Assembly (NCBI GenBank): GCA_024234875.1
Contig: JACKNM010000010.1
Span: 124,001-188,000 of the forward strand
Direction of reading: 5' to 3'
Source of the DNA: Ectothiorhodospiraceae bacterium
Lineage (GTDB): Bacteria; Pseudomonadota; Gammaproteobacteria; HK1
Length of the DNA stretch: 64,000 nt
Shown here: positions 33,576 through 42,087 of the stretch, one piece after another
Position numbering within the stretch: the first letter of the stretch is position 1
How the letters are laid out: every line of letters starts with the position of its first letter
The notes under the pieces: model-generated
What the model was told of the DNA's origin: nothing
What the model saw: only the letters and a program-made list of their open reading frames with translations
The model's database searches: none
Translations under genes and position numbers: made by a program

Positions 33576-34559
33576 TCAGTGCGCCCGCGTCCCACCGTCG
33601 AGCCGCAGGCGCGGGTCGATGGCGTAGTACAGCAGGTCGACGAAGAGATTGATCACCACGAAGATGAAGGCCACCAGGCAGAGGTAGGCCGCCATCACCG
33701 GGATGTCCACGAATTGAATGGCCTGGAGGAACAGCAGCCCCATGCCAGGCCACTGGAAGACCGTCTCGGTGATGATCGCGAATGCGATCAGCGAGCCGAT
33801 CTGCAGTCCGGTGATGGTGATCACCGGGACCAGGGTGTTCTTCAGGGCGTGTCCGAAGTGGACCGCACGATTGGTGAGGCCGCGGGCGCGCGCGAACTTG
33901 ATGTAGTCGGCGCGCAACACCTCCATCATCTCCGCGCGAACGAGGCGCATCAGCAGCGTGAGCTGGAACAGGCACAGCGTGATCGAGGGCAAGATGATCG
34001 ACTTGAACCCGGTCCAGGAAAGCAGGTTGCTCTCCCAGCCGCCGATCTTCACCACCTCCCCGCGCCCGAACGAGGGGAGCCATCCGAGCCACACCGAGAA
34101 GATCAGGATCAGCAGAATCCCGATCAGGAACGTCGGCAGCGAGATGCCGATGAGCGAGACGGTGAGCAGCACGCGCGACACGAAACCGTCACGGTGAAGG
34201 CCGGTGTAGACACCGAGTGGCACACCGACCAGCAACGCCAGCACCGCAGCGACGAAGACCAGCTCCAGCGTCGCCGGCAAGCGCGAGGCGATCGCCTCCT
34301 CGACCGGGATCGAGAGCCGGTAGGACATCCCGAAGTCGCCCTGGACCGCATTGCCGACGAAGCGCGCGAACTGGACCGGGAACGGGTCGTTCAATCCGAG
34401 TGCCTCGGCGACTCGCTCGCGCTCCTCGTTGGTCGCCTCGACGCCGACCATGTTGTTGACCGGGTCGCCGACGAAGTTGAACAGCGAGAAGGCGATGAAG
34501 GCGACCGCCAGCATCACCAGGATCGACTGCAGCAGGCGTCTGACGACGTAGGCGAGCAT
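33576..34559 (-). CDS. dppB: Peptide ABC transporter permease (DppB/OppB type)
   Basis: 327 residues from the ATG at 34559 (MLAYVVRRLLQSILVM is the classic DppB N-terminus; an ATG 33 bases upstream would add a non-family leader). Six helices, with the GVYTGLHRDGF loop, LPSITLCLFQLTLLMRLVR and the EAA loop YIKFARARGLTNRAVHFGHA, followed by ALKNTLVPVIT. It forms the channel with DppC. It follows the binding-protein gene after 76 bases that hold a 12-bp hairpin. The ribosome site is weak, which together with the hairpin may keep permease levels below those of the binding protein. Confidence 0.92.
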   Translation of the reverse strand: MLAYVVRRLLQSILVMLAVAFIAFSLFNFVGDPVNNMVGVEATNEERERVAEALGLNDPFPVQFARFVGNAVQGDFGMSYRLSIPVEEAIASRLPATLELVFVAAVLALLVGVPLGVYTGLHRDGFVSRVLLTVSLIGISLPTFLIGILLILIFSVWLGWLPSFGRGEVVKIGGWESNLLSWTGFKSIILPSITLCLFQLTLLMRLVRAEMMEVLRADYIKFARARGLTNRAVHFGHALKNTLVPVITITGLQIGSLIAFAIITETVFQWPGMGLLFLQAIQFVDIPVMAAYLCLVAFIFVVINLFVDLLYYAIDPRLRLDGGTRAH

Positions 34560-34588
34560 GGGCGCGGTGTTCCGAGGCAGGGCGGGAG

Positions 34589-34626
34589 CCACCCGCCCCG
34601 ACCGGTGCTCGGGCCGGGGCGGGTGG
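34589..34626 (-). promoter_or_regulatory. Intercistronic hairpin behind the dppA-type gene
   Basis: Perfect 12-bp inverted repeat CCACCCGCCCCG / CGGGGCGGGTGG with a 14-base loop. It begins ten bases after the stop of the binding-protein gene and ends about 30 bases before dppB. No T-run follows on the coding strand. It matches in position the stems behind tctC, the fecB-type gene and livJ. Confidence 0.7.
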
Positions 34627-34635
34627 CGAGGACGA

Positions 34636-36213
34636 TCAGTTCATGATCACGTATCGGAGGTCGACGTCGTTCTGCGGACGTTGCTTGACGTCCTTGACTC
34701 GAGCGCCGACGCCCCAGGCCAGCGCCTGCTGGTGCAGCGGGATGTGGCCGACCTCGTCCTTGTGGATCTGGAACGCCTCGCGAATCATCGCGTTGCGCTT
34801 CTCGACGTCGGTCTCGCCCGCAATCATGTCGGTCAGCTCCTCGACCCGGGCGTTGGTGTACCGCCCGCAGTTCCAGGTGCCCTGGCCGTCACCGTCAAGC
34901 GTCATGAGCTGTTGCAGCGGGTTGTGGGCGTCGTAGCTGCCCGGCGTCCAGCCCAGCATGTAGAAGCTCGTGTTCCAGTTCTCCTTGCGACCGATCTTCT
35001 GGAAGTGCAGCGACTTGGTCTGGGCGTTGAGCTTGATGTCGATGCCGATGCGCTTGATCATCGGCACCACCGCCAGGCAGATCGCCTCGTCGTTGACGTA
35101 GCGGTCGTTCGGGCAGTCGAGCGTCACCGGGAACCCGTTCGGGTAGCCGGCCTCGGCCAGCAGTTTCTTCGCCGCCTCGGGGTCGTAGGGGAGGCGGTCG
35201 TTCATGTCCGGCTGAAAGCCGTTGATGCCCGGCGCGATCATCAACCCGGTCGGCGTCGCGGCGTTGCGCATCACCACGCGCTTGATCGCGTTGATGTCGA
35301 TGGCCTGGTAGAAGGCCTTGCGCACCCGCACGTCCTTGAACGGGTTCTTGCCGCTCCCGGGCATGTCGAGCAGCTCGTCTCGGTGCTGATCGAAGCCGAG
35401 GAAGATGGTGCGGAGCTCCGGTCCCTCGAGCGGCTTCACCCCGGGGGTGCTCTCCAGGCGCCGGATGTCCTGCAGCGGCACCGGGTAGATGAGGTCGACG
35501 TCACCGGAGAGCAGCGCCGCGACGCGGGTCGAGTCGTTGCCGATCGGGGTGAAGACGGCCTTGGTGATGTTGTGCTCCGGCGTGCCCCACCAGTTGGGGT
35601 TGGGGACCAGCACGGTGCGGGTGTCGGGCACGCGCTCCTCGAGCATGAACGGGCCGGTGCCGTTCACGTTCAGGTTGGCGAAGGTCTTGACCGTCGCACC
35701 CTCCTCGACGTCGAACGCGTTGTTCGCCTCCAGCCACTCCTTGTCCATGATCCAGAAGTTCGGGAGGTTCAGCAGCAGGGTCGGATCCGGGAACTTGGTG
35801 ACGATGTCGATGGTGTGGTCGTCGATCTTCACGATCTTGTCGATCGAGGTGACGACGAAGGTCATGTTCGACTTCGGCAGACGGATGCGATCGAGGGAGA
35901 TCAGGACGTCGTCGGCGGTGAACGGATTGCCGTTGTGGAACTTGACGCCCTTGCGCAGGTTGAAGCGCCAGGTCAGCGGATCGGTCTGCTTCCAGTCGGT
36001 CGCGAGCGCCGGGTGCAGCGACAGATCGTACGAGCGGTGGATCAGCCCCTCGTAGAGGTTCGACTTCATGGTGTTGGTCGGCCCCTCGTTGTTGATGTAG
36101 GGGTCCAGACCCAGGAGATCGCCGCTGGTGGAGTAACGGAACTCCTTCGCGGCGACCGCGCCGCTCGCGACCGTCGCGGCCAGCATCGCCGCCATCAGGC
36201 TCTTCAAACGCAT
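34636..36213 (-). CDS. dppA: Peptide-type ABC transporter substrate-binding protein (SBP_bac_5)
   Basis: 525 residues from the ATG at 36213, preceded by GGAGGAAA; the frame is open upstream but lacks a leader. A signal peptide (SLMAAMLAATVASGAVAA) precedes the mature EFRYSTSGDLLGLDPY. Family 5 hallmarks: GLIHRSYDLSLHPALATDW, WRFNLRKGVKFHNGNPFTADDV and YDPEAAKKLLAEAGYPNG. It is a periplasmic binding protein for the DppBCDF importer. The ligand could be a di- or oligopeptide, but this fold also binds nickel, heme, glutathione and opines. Upstream enzymes (amidohydrolase, PLP and flavin enzymes) favour a peptide or an N-blocked amino acid. Confidence 0.93.
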   Translation of the reverse strand: MRLKSLMAAMLAATVASGAVAAKEFRYSTSGDLLGLDPYINNEGPTNTMKSNLYEGLIHRSYDLSLHPALATDWKQTDPLTWRFNLRKGVKFHNGNPFTADDVLISLDRIRLPKSNMTFVVTSIDKIVKIDDHTIDIVTKFPDPTLLLNLPNFWIMDKEWLEANNAFDVEEGATVKTFANLNVNGTGPFMLEERVPDTRTVLVPNPNWWGTPEHNITKAVFTPIGNDSTRVAALLSGDVDLIYPVPLQDIRRLESTPGVKPLEGPELRTIFLGFDQHRDELLDMPGSGKNPFKDVRVRKAFYQAIDINAIKRVVMRNAATPTGLMIAPGINGFQPDMNDRLPYDPEAAKKLLAEAGYPNGFPVTLDCPNDRYVNDEAICLAVVPMIKRIGIDIKLNAQTKSLHFQKIGRKENWNTSFYMLGWTPGSYDAHNPLQQLMTLDGDGQGTWNCGRYTNARVEELTDMIAGETDVEKRNAMIREAFQIHKDEVGHIPLHQQALAWGVGARVKDVKQRPQNDVDLRYVIMN

Positions 36214-36416
36214 GGTGTTTCCTCCGCGCTTATGGTTATCGGGCGTGGTCGTGCATGACCTGGCCCGGGGCCGACCGCGCATGGCATCTCCGGCCAGGGC
36301 GCGATCGCCGGCCGCGGCAGTCTACATCGGGCCAGCGGGCGGGAACCACATCGGCGGGTGGGCGATGCGGCGCGCGGTCGCCTCCGCCGCGCCGACCTGC
36401 GGCGCGGGCCGGCGGC

Positions 36417-37646
36417 TCACAAGGTGTCCTTGAACACCTCGCCGCCCTTCATCACCATCACCACGCGCTCGCCGTTGCCGCCGAGCACCGAGAGGTCGGC
36501 GAGCGGATCGCCGTCGACGACGATGAGATCGGCCAGCGCGCCGGCGCTCACGGTGCCGAGCTCGCCTTCGCGCTGGAGCAACTCGGCGTTGATCGTGGTC
36601 GCCTGGCGCAGCACGGTGGCCACTGGAAGGACGCGGGCGCGGATCTCGAACTCGGTGAGCTGGTCGGCGTGCATCGCACCGAGGAGATCGGTGCCGAAGC
36701 CGATCTTGGCGCCGGCCTTGGTGAGGATCTCCAGCGAGCGCAGCCCCGCATCGCGCACGTCGGAGAGCTTGTCGAGGCTCGACTGCGGCATGCCGAGCTC
36801 ACCACCGCGCGCGGCGAGCGACTCGTAGGTCGCGAGCGTCGGCACCACGAAGGCGTCGTGCTCGGCGACCACGCTCGCGGCCGCGGCGTCGATCAGATTG
36901 CCGTGCTCGATCGAGCGCACGCCGTACTGGATGCAACGCGCGATCGCCTCCGGGGTGTAGGCGTGGGCCATGACGTAGGTGCGCCAGGAACGCGCCTCCC
37001 ACACCGCGGCTCGGATCTCCTCCTCGGAGAACTGCAGGTTCCACACCGGGTCGCTCGGCGATGCGACGCCGCCCGAGGCCATGATCTTGATCTGGGTCGC
37101 GCCCTTGCGCAGCTCGTCGCGGGCGGCGCGGCGCACCTCGGGCACTCCGTCGACGATGCGCGCGAGCGAGCGGGCGCCCATGCCGCAACTGCACATCACC
37201 GGCTGCTCGTAGGGCCGGAAATCGCCGTGACCGCCGGTCTGGCTCAGCGCCGCGCCGGAGTAGAACAGGCGCGGCCCGCGAATGAGCCCCTGCTCGATGG
37301 CACGCGCGAGCCCGTAATCTGCTCCGCCGGCGTCACGGATGGTGGTGAAGCCGCGCTGCAGCGAGGCCTCCAGGAGGCTGCGCGAGTGCTGGGCGACCAG
37401 CGACTGCGGCATCGCGTCGACCAGCGCGAAGTTCGGGTGCGCGGCGATGGCGTGGTAGTGGGCGTCGATGAGCCCTGGCATCAGGGTCCGGCCGCCGAGA
37501 TCCACGGTCCGCGTCGCGGCGGCGGTGATCGGGCGATCTGAGACCGCTGCGATTCGCCCGTTCTCGACCAGCACCTCGTGGCCATCGAGCAGGGCGTCGC
37601 TGCCCCCGACGTAGAGCCTTCCGTTGCGAAAGAGGGTGCTGGACAT
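36417..37646 (-). CDS. Metal-dependent amidohydrolase (M38/imidazolonepropionase-like)
   Basis: 409 residues. Small N- and C-terminal beta-sandwich strands surround a TIM barrel. The first metal motif is HxH at His63/His65 (GLIDAHYHA). Others are the bridging Lys region QIKIMASGGV, the His ligands in VMAHAYTP and IEHGNLID, and the Asp in FGTDLLGAMH. The layout is that of the Xaa-Pro dipeptidase/Sgx9260-type enzymes that hydrolyse N-acyl amino acids or dipeptides, though imidazolone-like substrates occur as well. It lies 203 bases upstream of the dppA-type gene in the same run, fitting cytoplasmic hydrolysis of the imported peptide-like compound (inference). Confidence 0.88.
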   Translation of the reverse strand: MSSTLFRNGRLYVGGSDALLDGHEVLVENGRIAAVSDRPITAAATRTVDLGGRTLMPGLIDAHYHAIAAHPNFALVDAMPQSLVAQHSRSLLEASLQRGFTTIRDAGGADYGLARAIEQGLIRGPRLFYSGAALSQTGGHGDFRPYEQPVMCSCGMGARSLARIVDGVPEVRRAARDELRKGATQIKIMASGGVASPSDPVWNLQFSEEEIRAAVWEARSWRTYVMAHAYTPEAIARCIQYGVRSIEHGNLIDAAAASVVAEHDAFVVPTLATYESLAARGGELGMPQSSLDKLSDVRDAGLRSLEILTKAGAKIGFGTDLLGAMHADQLTEFEIRARVLPVATVLRQATTINAELLQREGELGTVSAGALADLIVVDGDPLADLSVLGGNGERVVMVMKGGEVFKDTL

Positions 37647-37754
37647 GGCCGGAGCTCCTGGTTGTCGACGGTCTGCGCCAGCGGTCGGGCCTGGCGGTGG
37701 GGCGCGATGGTAAGCGAGTGGGGACGGTGGTGCGACCCGTCGCGGTGGCCGCGC

Positions 37755-39062
37755 TCAGAAGAACGTGCGCACCGCCCCGGTGACGCGGTAGTCGTCGTCG
37801 ACCAGCCAGATCACCTGCCACTTGTCGAACGTGGTGCACGGATGGGAGATCCCGACCGAGACCATGTCGCCGACCGCGAGCGGCGAGTCCGCGGGCAGGC
37901 GCACGTGCGCGTGCTGGTCGTTGAGGCCGGTGACCACGCCCCCGGGCGGGCAGGGGATCGGGGCCTGGTGGGTGCCCGGTCGATACCACTGCTCGAGCAC
38001 TGGCAGATGGGCGTCGTAGGAGACGTCGCGCTTGCCGAAGGTGAGCACCGCCTTGCCCGGCTCGGGTCGTGACTGCACGTAGGCCCACACCTCGAGCGCG
38101 GGGCGAAGCCCCGGGCCCGCGTTGTCCGCGAGCCGGGTGCGGGCACGCAGGCGGGCGAAGAAGTCCGTGTACATCTTGGAGTCGTGGGTGAGGTAGCAGC
38201 CGCTTCGGGTCAGCACCATGGTCTCGCGCCCGGGCAACGCGGCGCGGAAGCGCTCGACCACCATGTCGTAGAAGGCCGAGCCGCCGGCCGAGAGGATCAC
38301 CGGCGACACGTCGCCGAAGAGCCCCTCCGCGTCGCAGGCGGCGGCGATCTCGCACAGGTAGCCGAGGAAGTCCGCGACCACGCGATCCTGCGCCGCGGCG
38401 GAGTCCGCCTCCAACAGCCCCTCGAAGCCCTCCACCCCGGTCAGCGCGAGATGTGGGGCGAAATCGCGCACTCGACGCGCGACCGCGAGCGCCGACTCGA
38501 TCGTGCGCGCCCCGGTGCGCCCGCCCATCGCCCCGCCCTCGACCCACACCGTCAGCGGCCGGGTGAGCGGGTGCGCGGCGACCGCCTCGCCCAGCCGCTC
38601 CACGCCCTCGACCGAGTCGACGATGCAGTAGAACTCGAAGCCCGGGTCGCGATGCAGCTCGTCGAGCACGAAGCGGATCGCGGGGGCGCCCAGGAGCTGA
38701 TTGGCGAGCACGATTCGCGGCACGCCGTAACGGCGCGCGACCTGGATCTGGTGCGGGGTGGCAAGCGTGATCGCCCACGCGCCGCTCGCGAGCTGGCGCT
38801 CGAAGAGCTGCGGGCTCATGGTGGTCTTGCCGTGAGGGGCGAACTTCGCGCCGGAGAGCTCGAGGAAGCGATGCATCCAGCGCTCGTTGTGGTCCATCGC
38901 GGACTCGCGAATCACCGCGACCGGCAGCGGCAGGTCCTCGCGCAGCAGGTTCCAGCCGTGGCCGGCGACATCGTCGAGGGCGAACGGCGCGACCCCGCCG
39001 GGGACGCCCTTCGTCGCGCCGTCGATCACCATCTTTCCGATCGCGCCGGTGTCCATCGCCAT
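37755..39062 (-). CDS. D-serine dehydratase/D-threonine aldolase-like PLP enzyme
   Basis: 435 residues. An alanine-racemase-type TIM barrel carries the PLP Lys in FAPHGKTTM. PRIVLANQLLGAPAI and the FYCIVDSVEGVERL strand follow the D-threonine aldolase/D-serine dehydratase (type III) family. The C-terminal barrel ends in GISHPCTTFDKW, whose His and Cys are the metal ligands of the eukaryotic-type DSD. Bacterial members deaminate D-amino acids or cleave beta-hydroxy D-amino acids. It begins 44 bases after the flavin oxidoreductase gene, the best evidence in the window for D-amino-acid chemistry. Exact substrate unknown. Confidence 0.9.
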   Translation of the reverse strand: MAMDTGAIGKMVIDGATKGVPGGVAPFALDDVAGHGWNLLREDLPLPVAVIRESAMDHNERWMHRFLELSGAKFAPHGKTTMSPQLFERQLASGAWAITLATPHQIQVARRYGVPRIVLANQLLGAPAIRFVLDELHRDPGFEFYCIVDSVEGVERLGEAVAAHPLTRPLTVWVEGGAMGGRTGARTIESALAVARRVRDFAPHLALTGVEGFEGLLEADSAAAQDRVVADFLGYLCEIAAACDAEGLFGDVSPVILSAGGSAFYDMVVERFRAALPGRETMVLTRSGCYLTHDSKMYTDFFARLRARTRLADNAGPGLRPALEVWAYVQSRPEPGKAVLTFGKRDVSYDAHLPVLEQWYRPGTHQAPIPCPPGGVVTGLNDQHAHVRLPADSPLAVGDMVSVGISHPCTTFDKWQVIWLVDDDYRVTGAVRTFF

Positions 39063-39105
39063 CTCGGTGTTCCTCGGTGGCCGGGCGTGGTGGCGCCGCG
39101 GCGGG

Positions 39106-40254
39106 CTACGATGCGTCGCTCCGGTCCGTGCGCAGGCGGACCGGCGACAGGTGCTCGGGAAGGATGCCCGCCGCGGCGAGGTCGGCAGGTAGCGCGCCCT
39201 CGGTGGCGAGGCCGGTGAGCGCGCGGGCCGCCGCCGGCGAGGTCTGGATGCCGTAGCCGCCCTGCCCCGCGAGCCAGTAGAAGCCGGGCAACCCGGGCTC
39301 CTCGCCGATCACCAGGGTCTTGTCGGCCACGAAGCAGCGAAGCCCCGCCCAGCGGGTGAGCACGCGCCGGATCTGGAGCGTGCTGGCGCGCTCGATGCGA
39401 TCGATGGCGATCGCGATGTCGAGGTCCTCGGGCTGCGCGTCGCACGGCTCGGACGGCGTCTCGTCGGCCGGCGAGCCGAGGAAGTTGCCGCTCTCGGGCT
39501 TGAAGTAGAACTGCTCCTCGATGTCGATCACCAGCGGCCAGCGTGCGGTGTCGATGCCGGCCGGGGCCGGGAACGTGAACGCCGTGCGTCGCTTCGGCAC
39601 CAGGCCGATCGGGTTCGCGCCGGCGAGCCGTGCGACGACGTCCGCCCAGGCGCCGGCGGCGTTGACCACGACCGGTGCGTCGAAGCCCCCGGCGCGGGTC
39701 TCCACGCGCCAGCGCCCGTCGCGCCGGGTCATCGCCGACACCTCCGCGTCGAGGACCACCTCGGCTCCACGTCGGCGCGCGCCGCGCAGGAAGCCCTGGT
39801 GGATCGCATTGACGTCCATGTCCATGGCATCGGGCTCGAGCAGGCCGGCGGCGACGTAGTCGCGCCGCAGCGCCGGTACCTGCGCGACCGTCTCGTCCGG
39901 GTCCAGCCGCGTCAGACCCGGGGTGGTGATGTGGTCGAGCGCGTCCTCCATCACCCCGAGCTGATCCGCGCGGGCGACGAAGACCGCTCCGCGAGGCGTC
40001 AACAGTGGGTGCTCGGCGAACCCGTCCGGCGGTGATTGCAGGAACGCGCGCCCACAGCGCGTGAGGCGCTGAATCGTCTTGCCGCCGTAGGACTCGAAGA
40101 ACAGCGCGGCCGAGCGCCCGGTGGTGTGGTAGCCCGCGCTCGACTCGCGCTCGAGCAACACCACGCGGCCGTGACGTGAGAGCTCGTAGGCGGCGCCGGC
40201 GCCGGCGATGCCGCCGCCGATGACGATGAAGTCGCATCCGGTCATGGCGCGCAT
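39106..40254 (-). CDS. FAD-dependent oxidoreductase of the D-amino-acid oxidase (DAO) family
   Basis: 382 residues from the ATG at 40254 (GGAGGG six bases before). The frame is open further upstream but encodes low-complexity sequence. The N-terminal FAD loop is FIVIGGGIAGAGAAYELS, followed by VLLERESSAGYHTTGRSAA, the Gly/Arg stretch of DAO proteins. AGAWADVVARLAG follows, with FYWLAGQGGYGIQTSPAAA near the C-terminus as the second flavin motif. The family includes D-amino-acid dehydrogenase, glycine oxidase and sarcosine oxidase. As first gene before a D-serine-dehydratase-like gene and a peptide importer, a role in D-amino-acid or N-methyl-amino-acid oxidation is plausible. Confidence 0.9.
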   Translation of the reverse strand: MRAMTGCDFIVIGGGIAGAGAAYELSRHGRVVLLERESSAGYHTTGRSAALFFESYGGKTIQRLTRCGRAFLQSPPDGFAEHPLLTPRGAVFVARADQLGVMEDALDHITTPGLTRLDPDETVAQVPALRRDYVAAGLLEPDAMDMDVNAIHQGFLRGARRRGAEVVLDAEVSAMTRRDGRWRVETRAGGFDAPVVVNAAGAWADVVARLAGANPIGLVPKRRTAFTFPAPAGIDTARWPLVIDIEEQFYFKPESGNFLGSPADETPSEPCDAQPEDLDIAIAIDRIERASTLQIRRVLTRWAGLRCFVADKTLVIGEEPGLPGFYWLAGQGGYGIQTSPAAARALTGLATEGALPADLAAAGILPEHLSPVRLRTDRSDAS

Positions 40255-40329
40255 GCTAGTCCCTCCGCACCGGGATTTCGATGGCACCGGCCTGCCGGCA
40301 CCGATGTCCGCTCGGGTTGTCGTGCGTTG

Positions 40330-40358
40330 TTGCCGGTGCCGCGGGCGGTGTGCTATTG
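40330..40358 (+). promoter_or_regulatory. Candidate sigma-70-type promoter of the DUF2946 gene
   Basis: TTGCCG, a 17-base spacer, then CTATTG, ending 10 bases before the ATG at 40369. The spacing is ideal but both boxes are only partial matches, and the resulting leader would be very short. Confidence 0.3.
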
Positions 40359-40368
40359 AAGCGGCTCG

Positions 40369-40764
40369 ATGAGCCGGCCGACTTCCAGCAGACGCATTCG
40401 GACCCGCAAGCCCTGGTTGCTCGCGTGGCTGGTGGTCGCGCTCGCGCTCCGGTCGTTGGTCCCCGTCGGGTACATGCCGGTCGCGAGCGCCGATGGTGGG
40501 CTTGCGGTGGTGCTTTGCACCGCTGGCGGCCTGCGCTCGGTCGTGCTCGACGCGCCCCGTGACCCCGGGCCGGACCAGCACGAGGTCGGTCCACTATGCC
40601 CCTTCGCCGGCGTGCTCCACCTCGGCGTGCCGCAGGCGCCGATCGATGCGACTCGGGTCGCCCGACTCGTCGACGACGGACGGGTCGCGCCGACGCTTCC
40701 GGCCATCGTCCCGGCCGTGCGCCAGGCCCACCGTCCTCGCGCCCCACCCCTCGCCTCGATCTGA
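40369..40764 (+). CDS. DUF2946-like small secreted protein
   Basis: 131 residues. An N-terminal membrane or signal segment (WLLAWLVVALALRSLVP) runs into SLVPVGYMPVASADGG, then AVVLCTAGG and LCPFAGVLHLG, ending in a Pro-rich APPLASI tail. The order RSLVPxGYMP, one Cys, then CPFA is that of DUF2946 proteins, often found beside metal-uptake or copper-handling genes. The two Cys could bind a metal, but function is unproven. It lies 156 bases before an iron/cobalamin-type importer, consistent with metal handling. Being short, its start is less certain. Confidence 0.72.
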   Translation: MSRPTSSRRIRTRKPWLLAWLVVALALRSLVPVGYMPVASADGGLAVVLCTAGGLRSVVLDAPRDPGPDQHEVGPLCPFAGVLHLGVPQAPIDATRVARLVDDGRVAPTLPAIVPAVRQAHRPRAPPLASI

Positions 40765-40847
40765 TCTCGACGCCACGCCAGTCGTGGCAACCCCTATCAC
40801 CTCGCCCACACGGCGGCGACACGCGTGCGCGCGCTCGCCATGTCCGA

Positions 40848-40871
40848 GCCGGTGCCCGCGCGGGCACCGGC
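40848..40871. promoter_or_regulatory. 24-base perfect palindrome before the fecB-type gene
   Basis: Arms GCCGGTGCCCGC and GCGGGCACCGGC are contiguous, so as RNA they give a 10-bp stem with a GCGC loop. It sits 49 bases before the ATG at 40921. It may be a terminator for the DUF2946 gene, a leader attenuator stem or an operator. I could not fit a cobalamin riboswitch around it. Confidence 0.5.
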
Positions 40872-40920
40872 GCCGCGGGTCGGGGTGCATCGAGACCGAT
40901 CGACACGAGAGGTTCAGCTC

Positions 40921-42033
40921 ATGCTCCGCACTCTGCTCCGAGGCCTGCTCGGCCTCGTGTTGCTCGCCGACACCGCCGGCGCGGCTGCTCACGGCAGCAA
41001 GGTCGTCGACGTCCTCGGCCGCGAGGTCGTCGTCCCCCACCACGTCGAGCGTGTCCTGCTCGGCTTCTACTTCGAGGACTTCCTGGCCATCGTCGGGCCG
41101 GATGCCTACGACCGGGTGGTGGCCATCTCCAAGGCCACCTGGCACGACTGGCGTCAGTCCCAGTGGCAGTCCTACCTGAAGGTCATTCCTCGCATCGACG
41201 CGCTCGAGGACGTCGGTGAGGTCGACTCCGGGACCTTCAACATCGAGAAGGCGCTTGCAGTGCGGCCGGACGTGGCCATCCTCGCCGCCTGGCAGTACCG
41301 CGCGCTCGGCGACGTGGTGGCGCGCTTCGATGCCGCCGGGATCCCGGTGGTGGTCGTCGACTACAACGCCCAGGAGGTCGAGCGCCACGTCGCCAGCACC
41401 CGCGCCATCGGTGCGGTGATGGGCGCGACGCAACGCGCCGAGCAGCTCGCCCAGGAGTACGCGGACGCGGTGGCCGACGTCCGAGCGCGGGTCGCGCGCA
41501 GCAACGCGCCGCGCAAGAAGGTCTACGTCGAGCTCGGCAACAAGGGCGCGGCGGAGTACGGCAACTCCTACCGCGACCACATGTGGGGGCGGGTCATCGA
41601 GACCGCCGGCGGTGAGAACATCGCCAACATCGCCTCCGGCAAGTCCACCCCGCTCAACCCGGAGCACGTGCTGGCGAGCAACCCGGACGTGATCCTCATC
41701 GCCGGCTCGGCCTGGACCTCGAGCCGCGACGTGGTGCTGATGGGTTTCGGCGTCGACCCTGGCACCACCCGGGCGCGGCTGCGTCCCTATACCGAGCGCC
41801 CGGGCTGGTCCCGGCTGAGCGCGGTGGCCAGCCGCGAGGTCCACGCGCTCTATCACGGCGGCGCCCGGACGCTGTACGACTACACATTCTTGCAGTACAT
41901 CGCCAAACGGCTGCACCCCGAGGCATTCGCCGACGTCGACCCGGTCGCCAACCATCGTCGCTTCTACGCGCGTTGGTTGCCGATTCAGGCGGACGGCACC
42001 TTCATCCTCGCGCTCGACCCGGAGCTGCGCTGA
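40921..42033 (+). CDS. Iron/cobalamin/heme-type ABC transporter substrate-binding protein (FecB/BtuF fold)
   Basis: 370 residues from the ATG at 40921 (GAGAGG upstream), with a signal peptide (LLGLVLLADTAGAAAHG). The mature part begins VVDVLGREVVVPHHVERVLL, the first strand of class III binding proteins. ALAVRPDVAILAAWQY, followed by the long backbone helix (VERHVASTRAIGAVMG), follows the fold. It delivers a metal chelate to the FecCD-type permease. At 370 residues it is somewhat longer than many FecB/BtuF proteins. No TonB receptor lies in the window, so whether the ligand is a siderophore, heme, cobalamin or another chelate is open. Confidence 0.88.
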   Translation: MLRTLLRGLLGLVLLADTAGAAAHGSKVVDVLGREVVVPHHVERVLLGFYFEDFLAIVGPDAYDRVVAISKATWHDWRQSQWQSYLKVIPRIDALEDVGEVDSGTFNIEKALAVRPDVAILAAWQYRALGDVVARFDAAGIPVVVVDYNAQEVERHVASTRAIGAVMGATQRAEQLAQEYADAVADVRARVARSNAPRKKVYVELGNKGAAEYGNSYRDHMWGRVIETAGGENIANIASGKSTPLNPEHVLASNPDVILIAGSAWTSSRDVVLMGFGVDPGTTRARLRPYTERPGWSRLSAVASREVHALYHGGARTLYDYTFLQYIAKRLHPEAFADVDPVANHRRFYARWLPIQADGTFILALDPELR

Positions 42034-42046
42034 GACGGGCTCGCGA

Positions 42047-42074
42047 CCGGGGCTCCGCGTCCGCGGGGCCCCGG
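42047..42074 (+). promoter_or_regulatory. Intercistronic hairpin behind the fecB-type gene
   Basis: Stem CCGGGGC-U-CCGC / GCGG-G-GCCCCGG, 12 pairs including one U-G wobble, with a GUCC loop, starting 13 bases after the stop. Its right edge abuts the GCAGGAGG ribosome site of the permease gene, so it may both protect the upstream mRNA and damp permease translation. Confidence 0.65.
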
Positions 42075-42087
42075 CAGGAGGCTAACG

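Noticed and set aside
40765..40920. Cobalamin riboswitch before the fecB-type gene
   Set aside because: I could not find a convincing B12-box pattern or the expected multi-stem fold; only a simple palindrome is evident.
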